DNA from: Bacteroidota bacterium
GTDB lineage: Bacteria; Bacteroidota; Bacteroidia; UKL13-3
Assembly (NCBI GenBank): GCA_027491085.1
Contig: JAIXWW010000013.1
Span: 124,001 to 188,000 of the forward strand
DNA: 64,000 nucleotides
Direction of reading: 5' to 3'
In this document: in pieces, positions 37,678 through 46,800 of the stretch
Layout: every line of letters starts with the position of its first letter
Position numbering within the stretch: the stretch's first letter is position 1
Program-made: the position numbers and the translations under genes
The notes under the pieces: model-generated
What the model saw: only the letters and a program-made list of their open reading frames with translations
What the model was told of the DNA's origin: nothing
Databases searched by the model: none

Positions 37678-37973
37678 TCAATATTTTTTTGAATCTAAGT
37701 CCATTCTTCCGTGTAAAATTCTTATTATTTCTATATCATTATTGGGTAAAATTGTGTAGAAAATAATATGCTGGTTATGCAAATATCCAAGCAAATTGCT
37801 TTTTATTTGATTGTAGTTTTACCTATTTTGGGGTTATTTATTATGGTATTAAATGAATTAATGAGTGAAAAATAATATTTGTCCGCTTGATTTTCTGACC
37901 ATTCATCAATCGTGTAATTCCAAATGTCTTCTAAATCTTGAATAGCTTTATTTGTGAGGTGGTAACTAGGCAT
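37678..37973 (-). pseudogene. parE: ParE-family toxin, frameshifted
   Basis: Translation from ATG at 37971-37973 gives MPSYHLTNKAIQDLEDIWNY and continues as a normal ParE until NPKIGKTTIK, then a stop near 37805. Adding one base in the A run at 37817-37820 restores a complete 98-residue toxin: KNYNQIKSNLLGYLH...HIIFYTILPNNDIEIIRIL and HGRMDL to a stop at 37678. ParE toxins inhibit DNA gyrase. The start overlaps the antitoxin stop by 8 bp, the usual coupling. A one-base deletion or a sequencing error in a homopolymer are both possible; if real, the toxin is inactive. Confidence 0.8.
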
Positions 37974-38217
37974 TCTTTTTTTTTTTTTTTTTCATCATTT
38001 CTAAATGATTTTGAGGGTTAAAATCAGAATTTATTCCACTATTTATACCTTCGTCAATAGCTTTTTTAAGCGCAATTAGTTTGTTTTCTTCTAATTCAAG
38101 TAAACGCAATCCAGCTCTAATTACTTCACTCGCATTTTGATAACGGCCTAATGAAAGACTTTTTTCTACAAAGTTTTCAAAATGATCCCCAAGTGATATT
38201 GATGTATTTTTGGCCAT
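37966..38217 (-). CDS. parD: ParD-family antitoxin
   Basis: An 83-residue type II antitoxin. The ribbon-helix-helix segment is near 1-45 (SISLGDHFENFV, GRYQNASEVIRAGLRLLE) and the C-terminal helical tail that binds the toxin ends NPQNHLEMM and a Lys run. It should bind its own promoter and neutralise ParE. The Lys run is encoded by an uninterrupted 17-A tract (37976-37992), and the stop overlaps the parE start. The antitoxin is intact although the toxin is broken. Confidence 0.92.
   Translation of the reverse strand: MAKNTSISLGDHFENFVEKSLSLGRYQNASEVIRAGLRLLELEENKLIALKKAIDEGINSGINSDFNPQNHLEMMKKKKKKNA
37976..37992 (-). repeat. 17-base homopolymer inside parD
   Basis: Seventeen consecutive T on the plus strand encode most of the KKKKKK tail of ParD. 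Tracts this long slip easily in replication and are prone to sequencing error. Confidence 0.9.
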
Positions 38218-38280
38218 AATTATTTTTTATACAAAATTACCAAATTTTGGTAACTTTCAAATTTCTTTCTTGTTTACCCA

Positions 38281-38341
38281 AATCAACCTTGTAATCTTTC
38301 TAATCTTTCAACTTTGTAATTAATCTAAACCTTCAACATTC
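38281..38341. repeat. degenerate pyrimidine-rich short repeat
   Basis: Loosely repeated CTTTNTAAT/CTTTCAAC units between parD and the DUF4256 gene. A similar stretch lies at 57838-57930. Units are 7-9 bp and poorly conserved. Confidence 0.35.
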
Positions 38342-38888
38342 CTCTAAATCCTCTGGCTGCGTAGTACGATTGTGCGCCATTGTGATATACAAACACATGG
38401 TTATACCTAAAATCGGCAAATAAGGCTCCACCTAGTTTTCTTATGGGTGCAGGGGTTTCTATCCAACTCGATGTTTTTGCATCAAAATTTCCTAATTGCA
38501 ATAAGTTTCGGTATTGGATTTCGTTCAAAATAGTGATGCCCATTTCTGCTGCCATATTTAATGCGCTACCCGCAGGTTTATTTTCTTTTCGGGCTTCTAA
38601 AGCTTCATTGTCAAAACATAAACTCCTGCGTCCACTTGGGCTTTCGGCTGAACAATCTACAAAAATATATTCGATGGTTTGAGTATCAAAGTCTATTACA
38701 TCAGGTTCACCTCCGGTAATTTCCATTTGGTTAAGCGACCAAAGTTTGTGTTTATTTTCACTCAATTCTAGCTTGGCTTGCACTTTTTCCCAATTTATAT
38801 TTGAGTGGCGATTGGTATGTTTTTCGAAACGTTTTTTCAAAGTTTCTATTAACTTCTTTGCATCTTCAGCGGATAATTCCTTTTTCAT
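38325..38888 (-). CDS. DUF4256 family protein
   Basis: A 187-residue cytoplasmic protein. It matches DUF4256 by the segments FVDCSAESPSGRRSLCFD, GSALNMAAEMG and the end HNGAQSYYAARGFRGMLKV, and by full length. The family has no established function. It is the second gene of a likely pair, 23 bp after the YdeI-like gene on the same strand. No motif suggests a specific reaction. Confidence 0.85.
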   Translation of the reverse strand: MKKELSAEDAKKLIETLKKRFEKHTNRHSNINWEKVQAKLELSENKHKLWSLNQMEITGGEPDVIDFDTQTIEYIFVDCSAESPSGRRSLCFDNEALEARKENKPAGSALNMAAEMGITILNEIQYRNLLQLGNFDAKTSSWIETPAPIRKLGGALFADFRYNHVFVYHNGAQSYYAARGFRGMLKV

Positions 38889-38911
38889 AAAATGTACTTA
38901 GTGCTAAATGT

Positions 38912-39490
38912 TTAGTCGTTTAATCCTTTGCCTTCAAAAATTTGAGGAATACATTTTTCAATTCTTGCCACGCGGGTTTTAGCTTGTTTAGGTTGCGCAA
39001 AGTGCAATAAATAACCACGCTGTCTGCCTGGAGTTAATGCTTCAAAAGCATTTTTTAGTTCAGCACTTTCATTTAGCTTTAGTTGAAATTCTTCAGGAAT
39101 TTCATACTCAGTAGTTTTTTTAAGTGTTACTTTTAATCCAGCTTTTTCTACTTCAATGGCTTCAAAAATATATGTTTTTATGATAGCTTCTTGTTCATCA
39201 ATTTGGGCTAAATTGGTAAACCTAATTTGGCGAGTGGCTTGTACATTTTTCGATTGTTGAATTAAAATATCGTGGGTATTATTAAGCAACGCACCTTTAA
39301 AAAATAAAAATGCACAATACTCTTTAAAAGTATGAATGAGCACAATATTATTTCCGTTTAAAGTATAACAAGGCGTTCCCCATTTTAACTCTTCGGTTAA
39401 GTTGCAGCTAAGGGCTATGGCTCGCATTTTCGTAATTTCTTGCTGCCATTTTTGTTCTTTGGTAAAATAAAAATCAACCTTTGGGTTCAT
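38912..39490 (-). CDS. YdeI/OmpD-associated family protein (DUF1801-like)
   Basis: A 192-residue cytoplasmic protein. The N-terminal half (about 10-115) is DUF1801-like with LKWGTPCYTLNGNNIVLIH and FLFFKGALL; the C-terminal part (about 125-192) has LTPGRQRGYLLHFAQPKQAK and RVARIEKCIPQI, the YdeI/OmdA signature. This combination is the standard YdeI architecture, linked to stress or antimicrobial peptide tolerance in Bacillus and Salmonella; the mechanism is unknown. It probably heads a two-gene transcript with DUF4256. Confidence 0.88.
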   Translation of the reverse strand: MNPKVDFYFTKEQKWQQEITKMRAIALSCNLTEELKWGTPCYTLNGNNIVLIHTFKEYCAFLFFKGALLNNTHDILIQQSKNVQATRQIRFTNLAQIDEQEAIIKTYIFEAIEVEKAGLKVTLKKTTEYEIPEEFQLKLNESAELKNAFEALTPGRQRGYLLHFAQPKQAKTRVARIEKCIPQIFEGKGLND

Positions 39491-39545
39491 AAGGGCAATA
39501 TGTAATCAAACTTAATCTTTTTATTACAATTGGTAATTGTTGTAC

Positions 39546-39578
39546 AAAAAAATCCGAAGTTTTTGACTTCGGATTTTT
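39546..39578 (-). terminator. intrinsic terminator of the LytTR regulator gene
   Basis: On the minus strand AAAAATCCGAAGT and its exact complement enclose a 5-nt loop and end in a T tract, 6 bp after the regulator's stop. Confidence 0.88.
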
Positions 39579-39583
39579 GGATA

Positions 39584-40321
39584 TTACATTTTGTATTTTT
39601 TCTTGATTTGGAAGAAATAACTACGGCTTATTTCAAATGGTTTTTCTACTCCTTTTAAGTGCAAGCGGCCAGTATCGTTAGTCCATTTTTCAATTTTTTG
39701 AACATTCAATAAATTAACTATGGTAGAGCGGTGAATTTGAATAAACACATCAACAGGTAATTTTGCGTCCCAATTTTTAATTGAATTATAGGTAATACTT
39801 AACTTTCCATCAGTCATATAAACTTTAGTATAGTTTCCATAAGCCTCTATGTAGTTAATGTCGCTTATTTTTATAAAATTCATTTTATTATCAAAGTTTA
39901 ATAAAATGATTTGATCTGATTGGAAAGTTTCATCGTTTTCGTTACCATTTTCTGCAGTTTCATCAACTGGAGTTGTAATTCTTTCAATAGCTTTGCTGAT
40001 ACGTTTTGAACTTACTGGTTTAATGATATAATCAACAGCATTTAATTCAAATGCCTTAATAGCAAAGTTTTCGTGAGAAGTAATGAATATGATTTTAGGT
40101 GTACAATTAATTTCACCTATTAAATCAATAGATGTTAATCCATTTAAATCAATATCTAAAAATAATAAATCGGGTTGTAATAGGTTTATTATATCTTTAG
40201 CTTCATCAAAAGTGGAAGCTTCGCCTACTAATTCTATATGTGGAAATTGCTCTAAAACTTTCTTTAAAGTAATACGCATTACTTCCACATCATCTACTAA
40301 AACTGCTCTAATATTTTTCAT
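39584..40321 (-). CDS. LytTR-type response regulator
   Basis: A 245-residue regulator with a receiver domain (1-115; acidic DD at 10-11, phospho-acceptor Asp56 in LFLDIDL, Lys101 in YIIKPV) and a LytTR DNA-binding domain (about 140-245) with FIKISDINYIEAYGNYTKVY and FIQIHRSTIVNL. LytTR regulators usually pair with LytS-like kinases; none is present nearby, so this one is an orphan. It has its own terminator and is divergent from the efflux operon; the shared 311-bp gap holds a perfect inverted repeat. Targets are unknown. Confidence 0.92.
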   Translation of the reverse strand: MKNIRAVLVDDVEVMRITLKKVLEQFPHIELVGEASTFDEAKDIINLLQPDLLFLDIDLNGLTSIDLIGEINCTPKIIFITSHENFAIKAFELNAVDYIIKPVSSKRISKAIERITTPVDETAENGNENDETFQSDQIILLNFDNKMNFIKISDINYIEAYGNYTKVYMTDGKLSITYNSIKNWDAKLPVDVFIQIHRSTIVNLLNVQKIEKWTNDTGRLHLKGVEKPFEISRSYFFQIKKKYKM

Positions 40322-40632
40322 TGTAATTCAAAATTACATGCAAACAATTTAACTTTTATGTTCTACATGCCTCTAGTTAGCAAATTAAATACTTTCTTTT
40401 CACATCTGCATTAAATTCTAACAAAAAAAATTCACAGGTTAAAGTTATTAAAAAAAAATTATACCTAGTTTTTTTCTTGAGATTTATCAATTTTGAATGT
40501 AAACGCAAATCTTAACACATACAAAATCAAAAGATTAATGGAAACAAAAAATATTTAGGAAACTTTTTTTGTAAAAAAAGTTTCCTAAGTTCATAAAGTT
40601 TCTCACATTTGCAAATGAATTAAAGTAAAATA
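40322..40632. other. 311-bp divergent intergenic region
   Basis: Separates the LytTR regulator and the tetR efflux operon. It is highly AT-rich, contains one strong inverted repeat (40555-40588) and otherwise nothing recognised. CACATTTG at 40604-40611 is one base off the -7 consensus for tetR. Confidence 0.5.
40555..40588. promoter_or_regulatory. 34-bp perfect inverted repeat, candidate TetR operator
   Basis: TTAGGAAACTTTTTTT at 40555-40570 is exactly complementary to 40573-40588, with GT in the centre. It lies 44 bp upstream of tetR. Length and symmetry suit an operator for a TetR dimer that controls its own efflux operon, but a hairpin in the leader RNA is an alternative. Confidence 0.5.
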
Positions 40633-41253
40633 ATGGAACCCAAAGAAAAAATATTGTTAGGTGCTAATGGCTTGTTTATGAAATATGGCTTTAAAAGCAT
40701 TACTATGGACGATATAGCCAGAGAGTTAGGTGTTTCAAAAAAAACATTATATCAATTTTTTGAAGATAAAAACGATTTGGTTAATCAAACCATAGATTTT
40801 CATATAGAATCAGACATGCAAATTTGTGGTAGCATTGAAAACGAAGGTCACGACCCTATTGAGTTCATGCTTGAAATGAGTAAGTCAATTACTGAGAAAC
40901 ACCGAAAAGTTAATGTTTCTGTGCTTTTTGATTTGAGAAAATACTTTAAAGCTGCTTGGGATAAGTTTGATAACTTCAAATCAAATTTTATTTACACCCA
41001 AATGCTAAATAATATAAATAAAGGAAAAGAACTTGGTTTATATCGTCAAGATATTGTTTCAGAATTAATAGCAAAATTATATGTACATAGCATTGACTTC
41101 ATGATGAAACCCGAACTTTACCAAGAAATTAGTACCGATTTTCAGTATATACACCAAGAAATTTTAAGACACCATTTACGAGGAATTTGTACTGAAAAAG
41201 GCTTAAAAAGAATTGATAAATTAATAGAAAACCAACACAATAACACAAAATAA
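40633..41253 (+). CDS. TetR family transcriptional regulator
   Basis: A 206-residue repressor. The N-terminal helix-turn-helix (about 5-50) reads GFKSITMDDIARELGVSKKT followed by LYQFFEDKNDLV; the rest is an all-helical ligand-binding domain without a recognised subfamily. It is the first gene of an operon with a TolC protein (6-bp gap), a membrane fusion protein and an RND pump, so it very likely represses that pump. A perfect inverted repeat upstream is the candidate operator. The inducer is unknown. Confidence 0.92.
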   Translation: MEPKEKILLGANGLFMKYGFKSITMDDIARELGVSKKTLYQFFEDKNDLVNQTIDFHIESDMQICGSIENEGHDPIEFMLEMSKSITEKHRKVNVSVLFDLRKYFKAAWDKFDNFKSNFIYTQMLNNINKGKELGLYRQDIVSELIAKLYVHSIDFMMKPELYQEISTDFQYIHQEILRHHLRGICTEKGLKRIDKLIENQHNNTK

Positions 41254-41259
41254 ATAAGT

Positions 41260-42600
41260 ATGATTACTAGAAGTATTATCGTAATAGTAAGCGTTTTATT
41301 AGGAGTAAATTTGGCTATTGCGCAACAAAACAATGAAACTAAAAAGTTTTCGTTAAATGATGCAGTAAGCTTTGCACTAAAAAATAACGACTCACTCAAA
41401 AATGCAGTGCTTGATGAACAAATAGCACAAAAGAAAGTAAAGGAAATTACAGCTAATGGTTTGCCACAAATTAATGCCACCTCAAGCTTGAATCATTTTA
41501 TTAAAGTTCCTTCGGTAGAAATTCCAAATCCATTTTTATCACCATCAAATCCAAGTCCCACCTTGTCGTTTCCTCAGGGTATTCCATACTCTTGGAACAA
41601 TACCATTCAGGCCAGTCAATTACTTTTTGATGGAACTTTCTTTTTAGGTTTAAAAGCCGCAAAGGAGTTTGTAGAAATGAGTAAAATTGACATTAAACGT
41701 TCAGAAATTGATGTAGAAAATAATGTTACTAAAGGTTATTACGCTGCTTTAATTATTGATGAAAACATCCAATTATTTGAAAATACGCTGAAGCGTATTG
41801 AAAAAACTTATTTCGATATCAATGAACTGTATAAAAATGGATTGGTTGAAAAAATTGAAGCAGACAGATTACGATTAACTCTAGCCAATACACAAACTCA
41901 ATTTAGCCAATTAAAAGACCAAAAAGAATTGGTTTACTATAGTTTAAAAATGCAAATGGGCTTAAGAGTAAGTGATAAAATAGAGTTAACTGATAAATTA
42001 AATCAATTAATGGTAACCGATAATGGAACTGCTACTAACGAAAAAGTAGGCTACGAAAATCGCATAGAATACCGCAAGTTATTATTAGCCGAAAAGTTAA
42101 ATAACTTAGATAAAAAACGCTATCAATATGGTTATTTGCCAAGTTTGGCGGCCTTTGGAAACTATACTTACAATACCTTTGGTGTGGAGTTTAGTAATTT
42201 AGGTAACAAGTTTTTTGATGGTAGTTTGGTTGGTGCGCAATTATCATTACCCATTTTTGATGGATTACGTAAATCAGCTCAAATTCAGCAGGTAAAGCTA
42301 AATGCGCAAAAGTTATCTAACACTAAAAAAATGGTAGAAAACTTAATTGACTTAGATAGAACCAATGCACAAAGCCGCTATGAAAGAGCTAAAGAGCAAT
42401 TAGTAATTCAAAAAGACAACTTTAGTTTAGCTCAAGATATTTACAATAAATCAAGTCTAAAACTAAAAGAAGGTGTGGGTTCAACTTTAGAGTTAACTAA
42501 TGCTGATAACGATTTGAAACAAGCACAAACCAATTACCTAACTTCTATTTATAATTGGTTAAATGCTCAAATAGAGTTAAAAAGAGCTATAGGTAAATAA
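41260..42600 (+). CDS. TolC family outer-membrane efflux protein
   Basis: A 446-residue outer-membrane channel subunit. A signal peptide (1-21, cleaved after AIAQ) precedes two OEP repeats; typical features are FSLNDAVSFALKNNDSLKNA at the start, a long coiled coil, LYKNGLVEKIEADRLRLTLA and the second repeat's GVGSTLELTNADNDLKQAQT. It forms a trimer spanning the outer membrane and periplasm. It is 6 bp after tetR and 34 bp before the fusion protein, completing a tripartite efflux system. Confidence 0.93.
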   Translation: MITRSIIVIVSVLLGVNLAIAQQNNETKKFSLNDAVSFALKNNDSLKNAVLDEQIAQKKVKEITANGLPQINATSSLNHFIKVPSVEIPNPFLSPSNPSPTLSFPQGIPYSWNNTIQASQLLFDGTFFLGLKAAKEFVEMSKIDIKRSEIDVENNVTKGYYAALIIDENIQLFENTLKRIEKTYFDINELYKNGLVEKIEADRLRLTLANTQTQFSQLKDQKELVYYSLKMQMGLRVSDKIELTDKLNQLMVTDNGTATNEKVGYENRIEYRKLLLAEKLNNLDKKRYQYGYLPSLAAFGNYTYNTFGVEFSNLGNKFFDGSLVGAQLSLPIFDGLRKSAQIQQVKLNAQKLSNTKKMVENLIDLDRTNAQSRYERAKEQLVIQKDNFSLAQDIYNKSSLKLKEGVGSTLELTNADNDLKQAQTNYLTSIYNWLNAQIELKRAIGK

Positions 42601-42634
42601 TAACAAAACATAAAAAAATTAAAATTTAAACAAA

Positions 42635-43771
42635 ATGAAAAACGGAAAAGTAATAATTGCCATTATTTCAATTATAAGCATCATTTTAACCTCGTGCGGA
42701 GGTGGCAATGCAATTGAAAAGAAACAAGCACAGCTTGAAAAATTAAAGGCTGAACAAGCTGATTTAGCTATTAAAGTTAAAAACCTTGAAGACGAGATAA
42801 AAGCTGGTGGTGTTACTATTGAAAAGCGCGAAAAAATAGTAAATGTAGCGGTTACAAATGTTGAAACCTCCAACTTTAAACATTTTATTGATGTACAAGG
42901 AAGAGTAGATGGAGATGAAAACACTACTATCAGTGCTAAAGTTCCTGGATTGGTTTTAAATGTATTGGTTAAGCCAGGTTCAGTAGTTAAAGCGGGTCAA
43001 GTATTAGCTGAATTAGATGGAAATGCAATTCGTAAACAAATTCAATCAATGGAAACTAACTTGAGTTTAGTAACTGAATTATACAACAAACAAAAGGCTT
43101 TATGGGAAAAACAAGTAGGTTCTGAAATTCAGTTCAAACAAGCTAAAACCAACAAAGAATCATTAGAACAACAAATTTCATCTATGCGCGAACAATTGGC
43201 TATGTACAAAATTACTTCTCCAGTTAACGGAACCATTGATGTAGTAAATTTAAAAGTAGGTCAAACTGCTGCACCAGGAATGCCATATTTCTCAATAGTG
43301 AACTTTAATAAATTAAAAGTAAAAGCAGACGTAGCCGAAAGTTATGCTAATAAAATTAAGCAAGGAAATGATGTGGTTATTAGTTTCCCAGATATTGACA
43401 AAACAATTAATACCAAGATTACTTACAGTGGAAAAGGTATTAGCGCTTTAAACAGAACTTTTGGTGTAGAAGTAGCTTTACCAAGCGATGATAGCTATTT
43501 ACCAAATATGATTGCCGTAGTTAAAATTATTGATTATGCAAAAAATGATGTAATAGTAATTCCTGTAAATTGTATTCAAAATGCTGATGGCGAAAACTTT
43601 GTATATATAGCAGTTAAAGAAGGTAGCAAAACAACTGCAAAAAAACGTGTGGTAAATGTTGGTGTTACTTACAATGATAAAGCAGAAATTATTGGTGGTT
43701 TAACTAAAGGTGAACAATTAATTACCGAAGGTTATAGCGACTTAAACGATGGTGAGCTAATCAAGTTTTAA
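42635..43771 (+). CDS. RND efflux periplasmic adaptor (membrane fusion) lipoprotein
   Basis: A 378-residue lipoprotein with lipobox LTSC (Cys21). A helical coiled segment (about 25-60) precedes the lipoyl/barrel-sandwich domain: KVPGLVLNVLVKPGSVVKAG and VLAELDG, the hairpin (about 130-190), then the second lipoyl half ITSPVNGTIDVVNLKVGQ and the beta-barrel. It links the RND pump to the TolC channel. It is cotranscribed with both. Substrate specificity cannot be read from it. Confidence 0.93.
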   Translation: MKNGKVIIAIISIISIILTSCGGGNAIEKKQAQLEKLKAEQADLAIKVKNLEDEIKAGGVTIEKREKIVNVAVTNVETSNFKHFIDVQGRVDGDENTTISAKVPGLVLNVLVKPGSVVKAGQVLAELDGNAIRKQIQSMETNLSLVTELYNKQKALWEKQVGSEIQFKQAKTNKESLEQQISSMREQLAMYKITSPVNGTIDVVNLKVGQTAAPGMPYFSIVNFNKLKVKADVAESYANKIKQGNDVVISFPDIDKTINTKITYSGKGISALNRTFGVEVALPSDDSYLPNMIAVVKIIDYAKNDVIVIPVNCIQNADGENFVYIAVKEGSKTTAKKRVVNVGVTYNDKAEIIGGLTKGEQLITEGYSDLNDGELIKF

Positions 43772-43830
43772 GGATTAGGCAACGCAAAAAGAACTAAATA
43801 AAAAATCAAATAATTTTATAAATGCCAGTG

Positions 43831-43875
43831 GTCATCCCGATAGTTATAGGGAGCCAGAGGCTAGAAGCTAAAAGT
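43831..43875 (+). repeat. GTCAT hairpin plus heptamer array between efflux genes
   Basis: GTCATCCCGATAGTTATAGG (43831-43850) folds as CCCGATA/TATAGGG with one mispair. It runs into 7-bp units AGGGAGC, CAGAGGC, TAGAAGC and TAAAAGT (43848-43875), ending at the base before the permease ATG. The array reads like the reverse complement of that at 24336-24363. Confidence 0.55.
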
Positions 43876-46800
43876 ATGCTAGATAAAATAAAAGAATTTA
43901 AGCCCTCGAGCTGGGCTATAGATAACAAAACAAGTATTTATATTATGACCATTATTATAACCTTAGCTGGTTTAATGAGTTATAATAGCTTGCCAAAAGA
44001 ACAATTTCCGGAGGTAGTATTTCCGCAAATTATTGTTAGTACTGTTCAGGCTGGAACATCGCCTAAGGATATGGAAAACATTGTAACTAAACATTTAGAA
44101 AAGAGTTTAAAATCTATTTCTGGTGTTAAAAAGATTACAAGTAATACCATACAAAATATCAGTTTAATTACTGTTGAATTTAATACCGATGTGCAAATTC
44201 CAATTGCAAAGCAAAGGGTAAAAGATCAAGTAGATAAAGCGCGCAAAGATTTACCTCAGGTGCTTACTAGCGAACCTTCAGTAATGGAAATTGATGTGTC
44301 GCAAATGCCAATAATGTTCGTGCATCTATCGGGCGATTATCCATTAGATAAGCTAAAAGTTTATGCTGAAGATTTACAAGACAGAATTGAAGGTTTAAAA
44401 GAAATTACCCGTGCCGATATAGTTGGAGCATTAGATAGAGAGGTTCAAATTAACCTTGATATGTATAAAATGCAATCGGCTGATGTAGCCATGTATGATG
44501 TAATGCAGGCTATTGGAAACGAAAATGTTACTATTAGTGGTGGTTCTGTAAAAATGGATGGTTTATTACGTGAAATTAACGTGGTAGGTCAATATGCTGA
44601 TCCTAAAAAAATTGGTGATTTAACCATACGTTCTGCAAGTGGTGCTATTGTTTACTTACGCGATATTGCTGAGGTAAAAGATGGTTTTAAAGAGCAAGAA
44701 AGTTTTGCTCGTTTAGAACATAAAAATGTAATTACCTTAAATATAGTAAAAAAGAGTGGTCAAAACTTAATTGACGCAAGTGATAAAATCAGAAAATTAA
44801 CTGAAGAGTTAAAAGATAGTCACTTTCCTGATGGGTTAAAAATTACCATTACTGGCGACCAATCAGATAAAACTCGCGTAACCTTGCATGACTTAATTAA
44901 TACCATAATTATTGGTTTTATATTGGTTACTGTTATCTTAATGTTTTTTATGGGTGCTACCAATGCCTTGTTTGTGGCTATGTCGGTACCTTTATCAATG
45001 GCAGTAGCATTTTTAGTATTACCAAGTTTAGGTTTTACTTTAAATATGATTGTTTTATTTGCTTTCCTACTCGCATTGGGTATAGTGGTTGATGATGCCA
45101 TTGTGGTTATTGAAAATACGCATCGTATTTTTGAAAATGGAAAAGTACCAATTAAAAAGGCAGCCAAGCTAGCAGCTGGTGAGGTGTTTTTACCTGTACT
45201 TTCGGGAACCTTAACTACCTTAGCTCCATTTATTCCATTGGCATTTTGGCAAGGTGTAATTGGTAAATTTATGTTCTTTTTACCAGTAACTTTAATCATT
45301 ACTTTGTTAGCCTCTTTAATTGTGGCTTATATAATCAATCCTGTATTTGCGGTTGGTTTCATGAAAACCCACGAAGAGGAGGCAGAAGAACGTAAAAATA
45401 CCAAAGGTTTTAAAATTACTTCTGTAGTTTTTGCAGTAATTGCTTTAGTTGCATACTTATCAGGTAATTTTGGGTTAGGAAACTTTACGGTAGTTATTTA
45501 TTTATTGTATTGTTTCAATCGTTTTGTTCTGTATAAAACAATTGGTAAATTCCAGAATAAAACTTGGCCAGCAATTCAAGAAAAATACCGCCAATTAATT
45601 ACATGGTGTTTAGCTAAAAATCGTCCTGTATTAATTTTATTTGGAACTATTGGATTATTATTTTTTAGTTTTTTCCTAGTAGCTGTTCGTACACCAAAAA
45701 TAGTTTTCTTCCCTCAAGCCTCACCTAATTTCGTATATACTTATATTCAAATGCCAGTAGGAACTGATCAAGTTAAAACTGACTCAGTTACTAAAATAGT
45801 TGAAGAAAGAATTTACAAAGCAATTGGCGATAGCAATAAAATAGTAGAGTCAGTTATATCTAACGTAGCTATTGGAGCGGGCGACCCTACTCAGTTTGAA
45901 GCTGGTGCTCAATCCCATTTAGGTAAAGTTACTGTGGCTTTTGTAGAGTTTGGAAAACGTAATGGCGAAGAAACACTTGATTATTTGGATAAAATAAGAA
46001 ATGTTGTTAAAGATATTCCTGGCGCGTTGATAACTGTTGAACAAGAAAAAGGCGGACCTCCTACGGGTAAGCCAGTTAATATTGAAATTATTGGTGATGA
46101 CTTTAATGAATTAACAATTACTTCCAAAAATTTAAAACGCTACCTAGATTCAATACAAATTCCAGGAGTGGAAGAGTTGAAATCAGATTTGATAACAAAC
46201 AAACCTGAAATATTAATTGAAATTGATAGAGAGCGTGCTAATCGTGAGGGCATTACTTCAGCCCAAATTGGACAAGCTTTACGTGGTGCTATTTTTGGTA
46301 TTGAAGTATCTAAATTTAAAGACGCCAATGATGATTATCCAATTCAAGTGCGCTACAACGAAAGCCAACGTAATAATATTGATGCGTTAATGAATCTAAA
46401 AATTACTTACCGCGATATGAATATGGGTGGAATGTTACGCTCAGTGCCTTTATCTTCAGTAGCAAAGTTAAAATATAGCCAAACTTACGGAGGAATTAAG
46501 CGTAAGAACCAAAAACGTATGGTTACCTTAGGTTCAAATGTACTTACAGGATATAATGCAAATGAAGTGGTAGATGCAGTTAAAAAGGCTGTTGCTAAAT
46601 TTAATTTACCATCTACTGTAACAACTGATATGACAGGTGAGCAAGAACAACAAGCCGAAACAGGTTCGTTCTTAGGTAAAGCCATGATGATTTCTTTGGG
46701 TTTAATTTTCTTGATTTTGGTAACTCAATTCAACTCTATTTCAAAACCAATTATTATCTTAAGTGAAATTATTTTTAGTATCATAGGCGTGTTATTAGGA

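Noticed and set aside
44820..45299. Long antisense open frame (159 codons) inside the RND pump gene
   Set aside because: It has no start context or recognisable domain, and codon bias of the sense gene explains the absence of stops.
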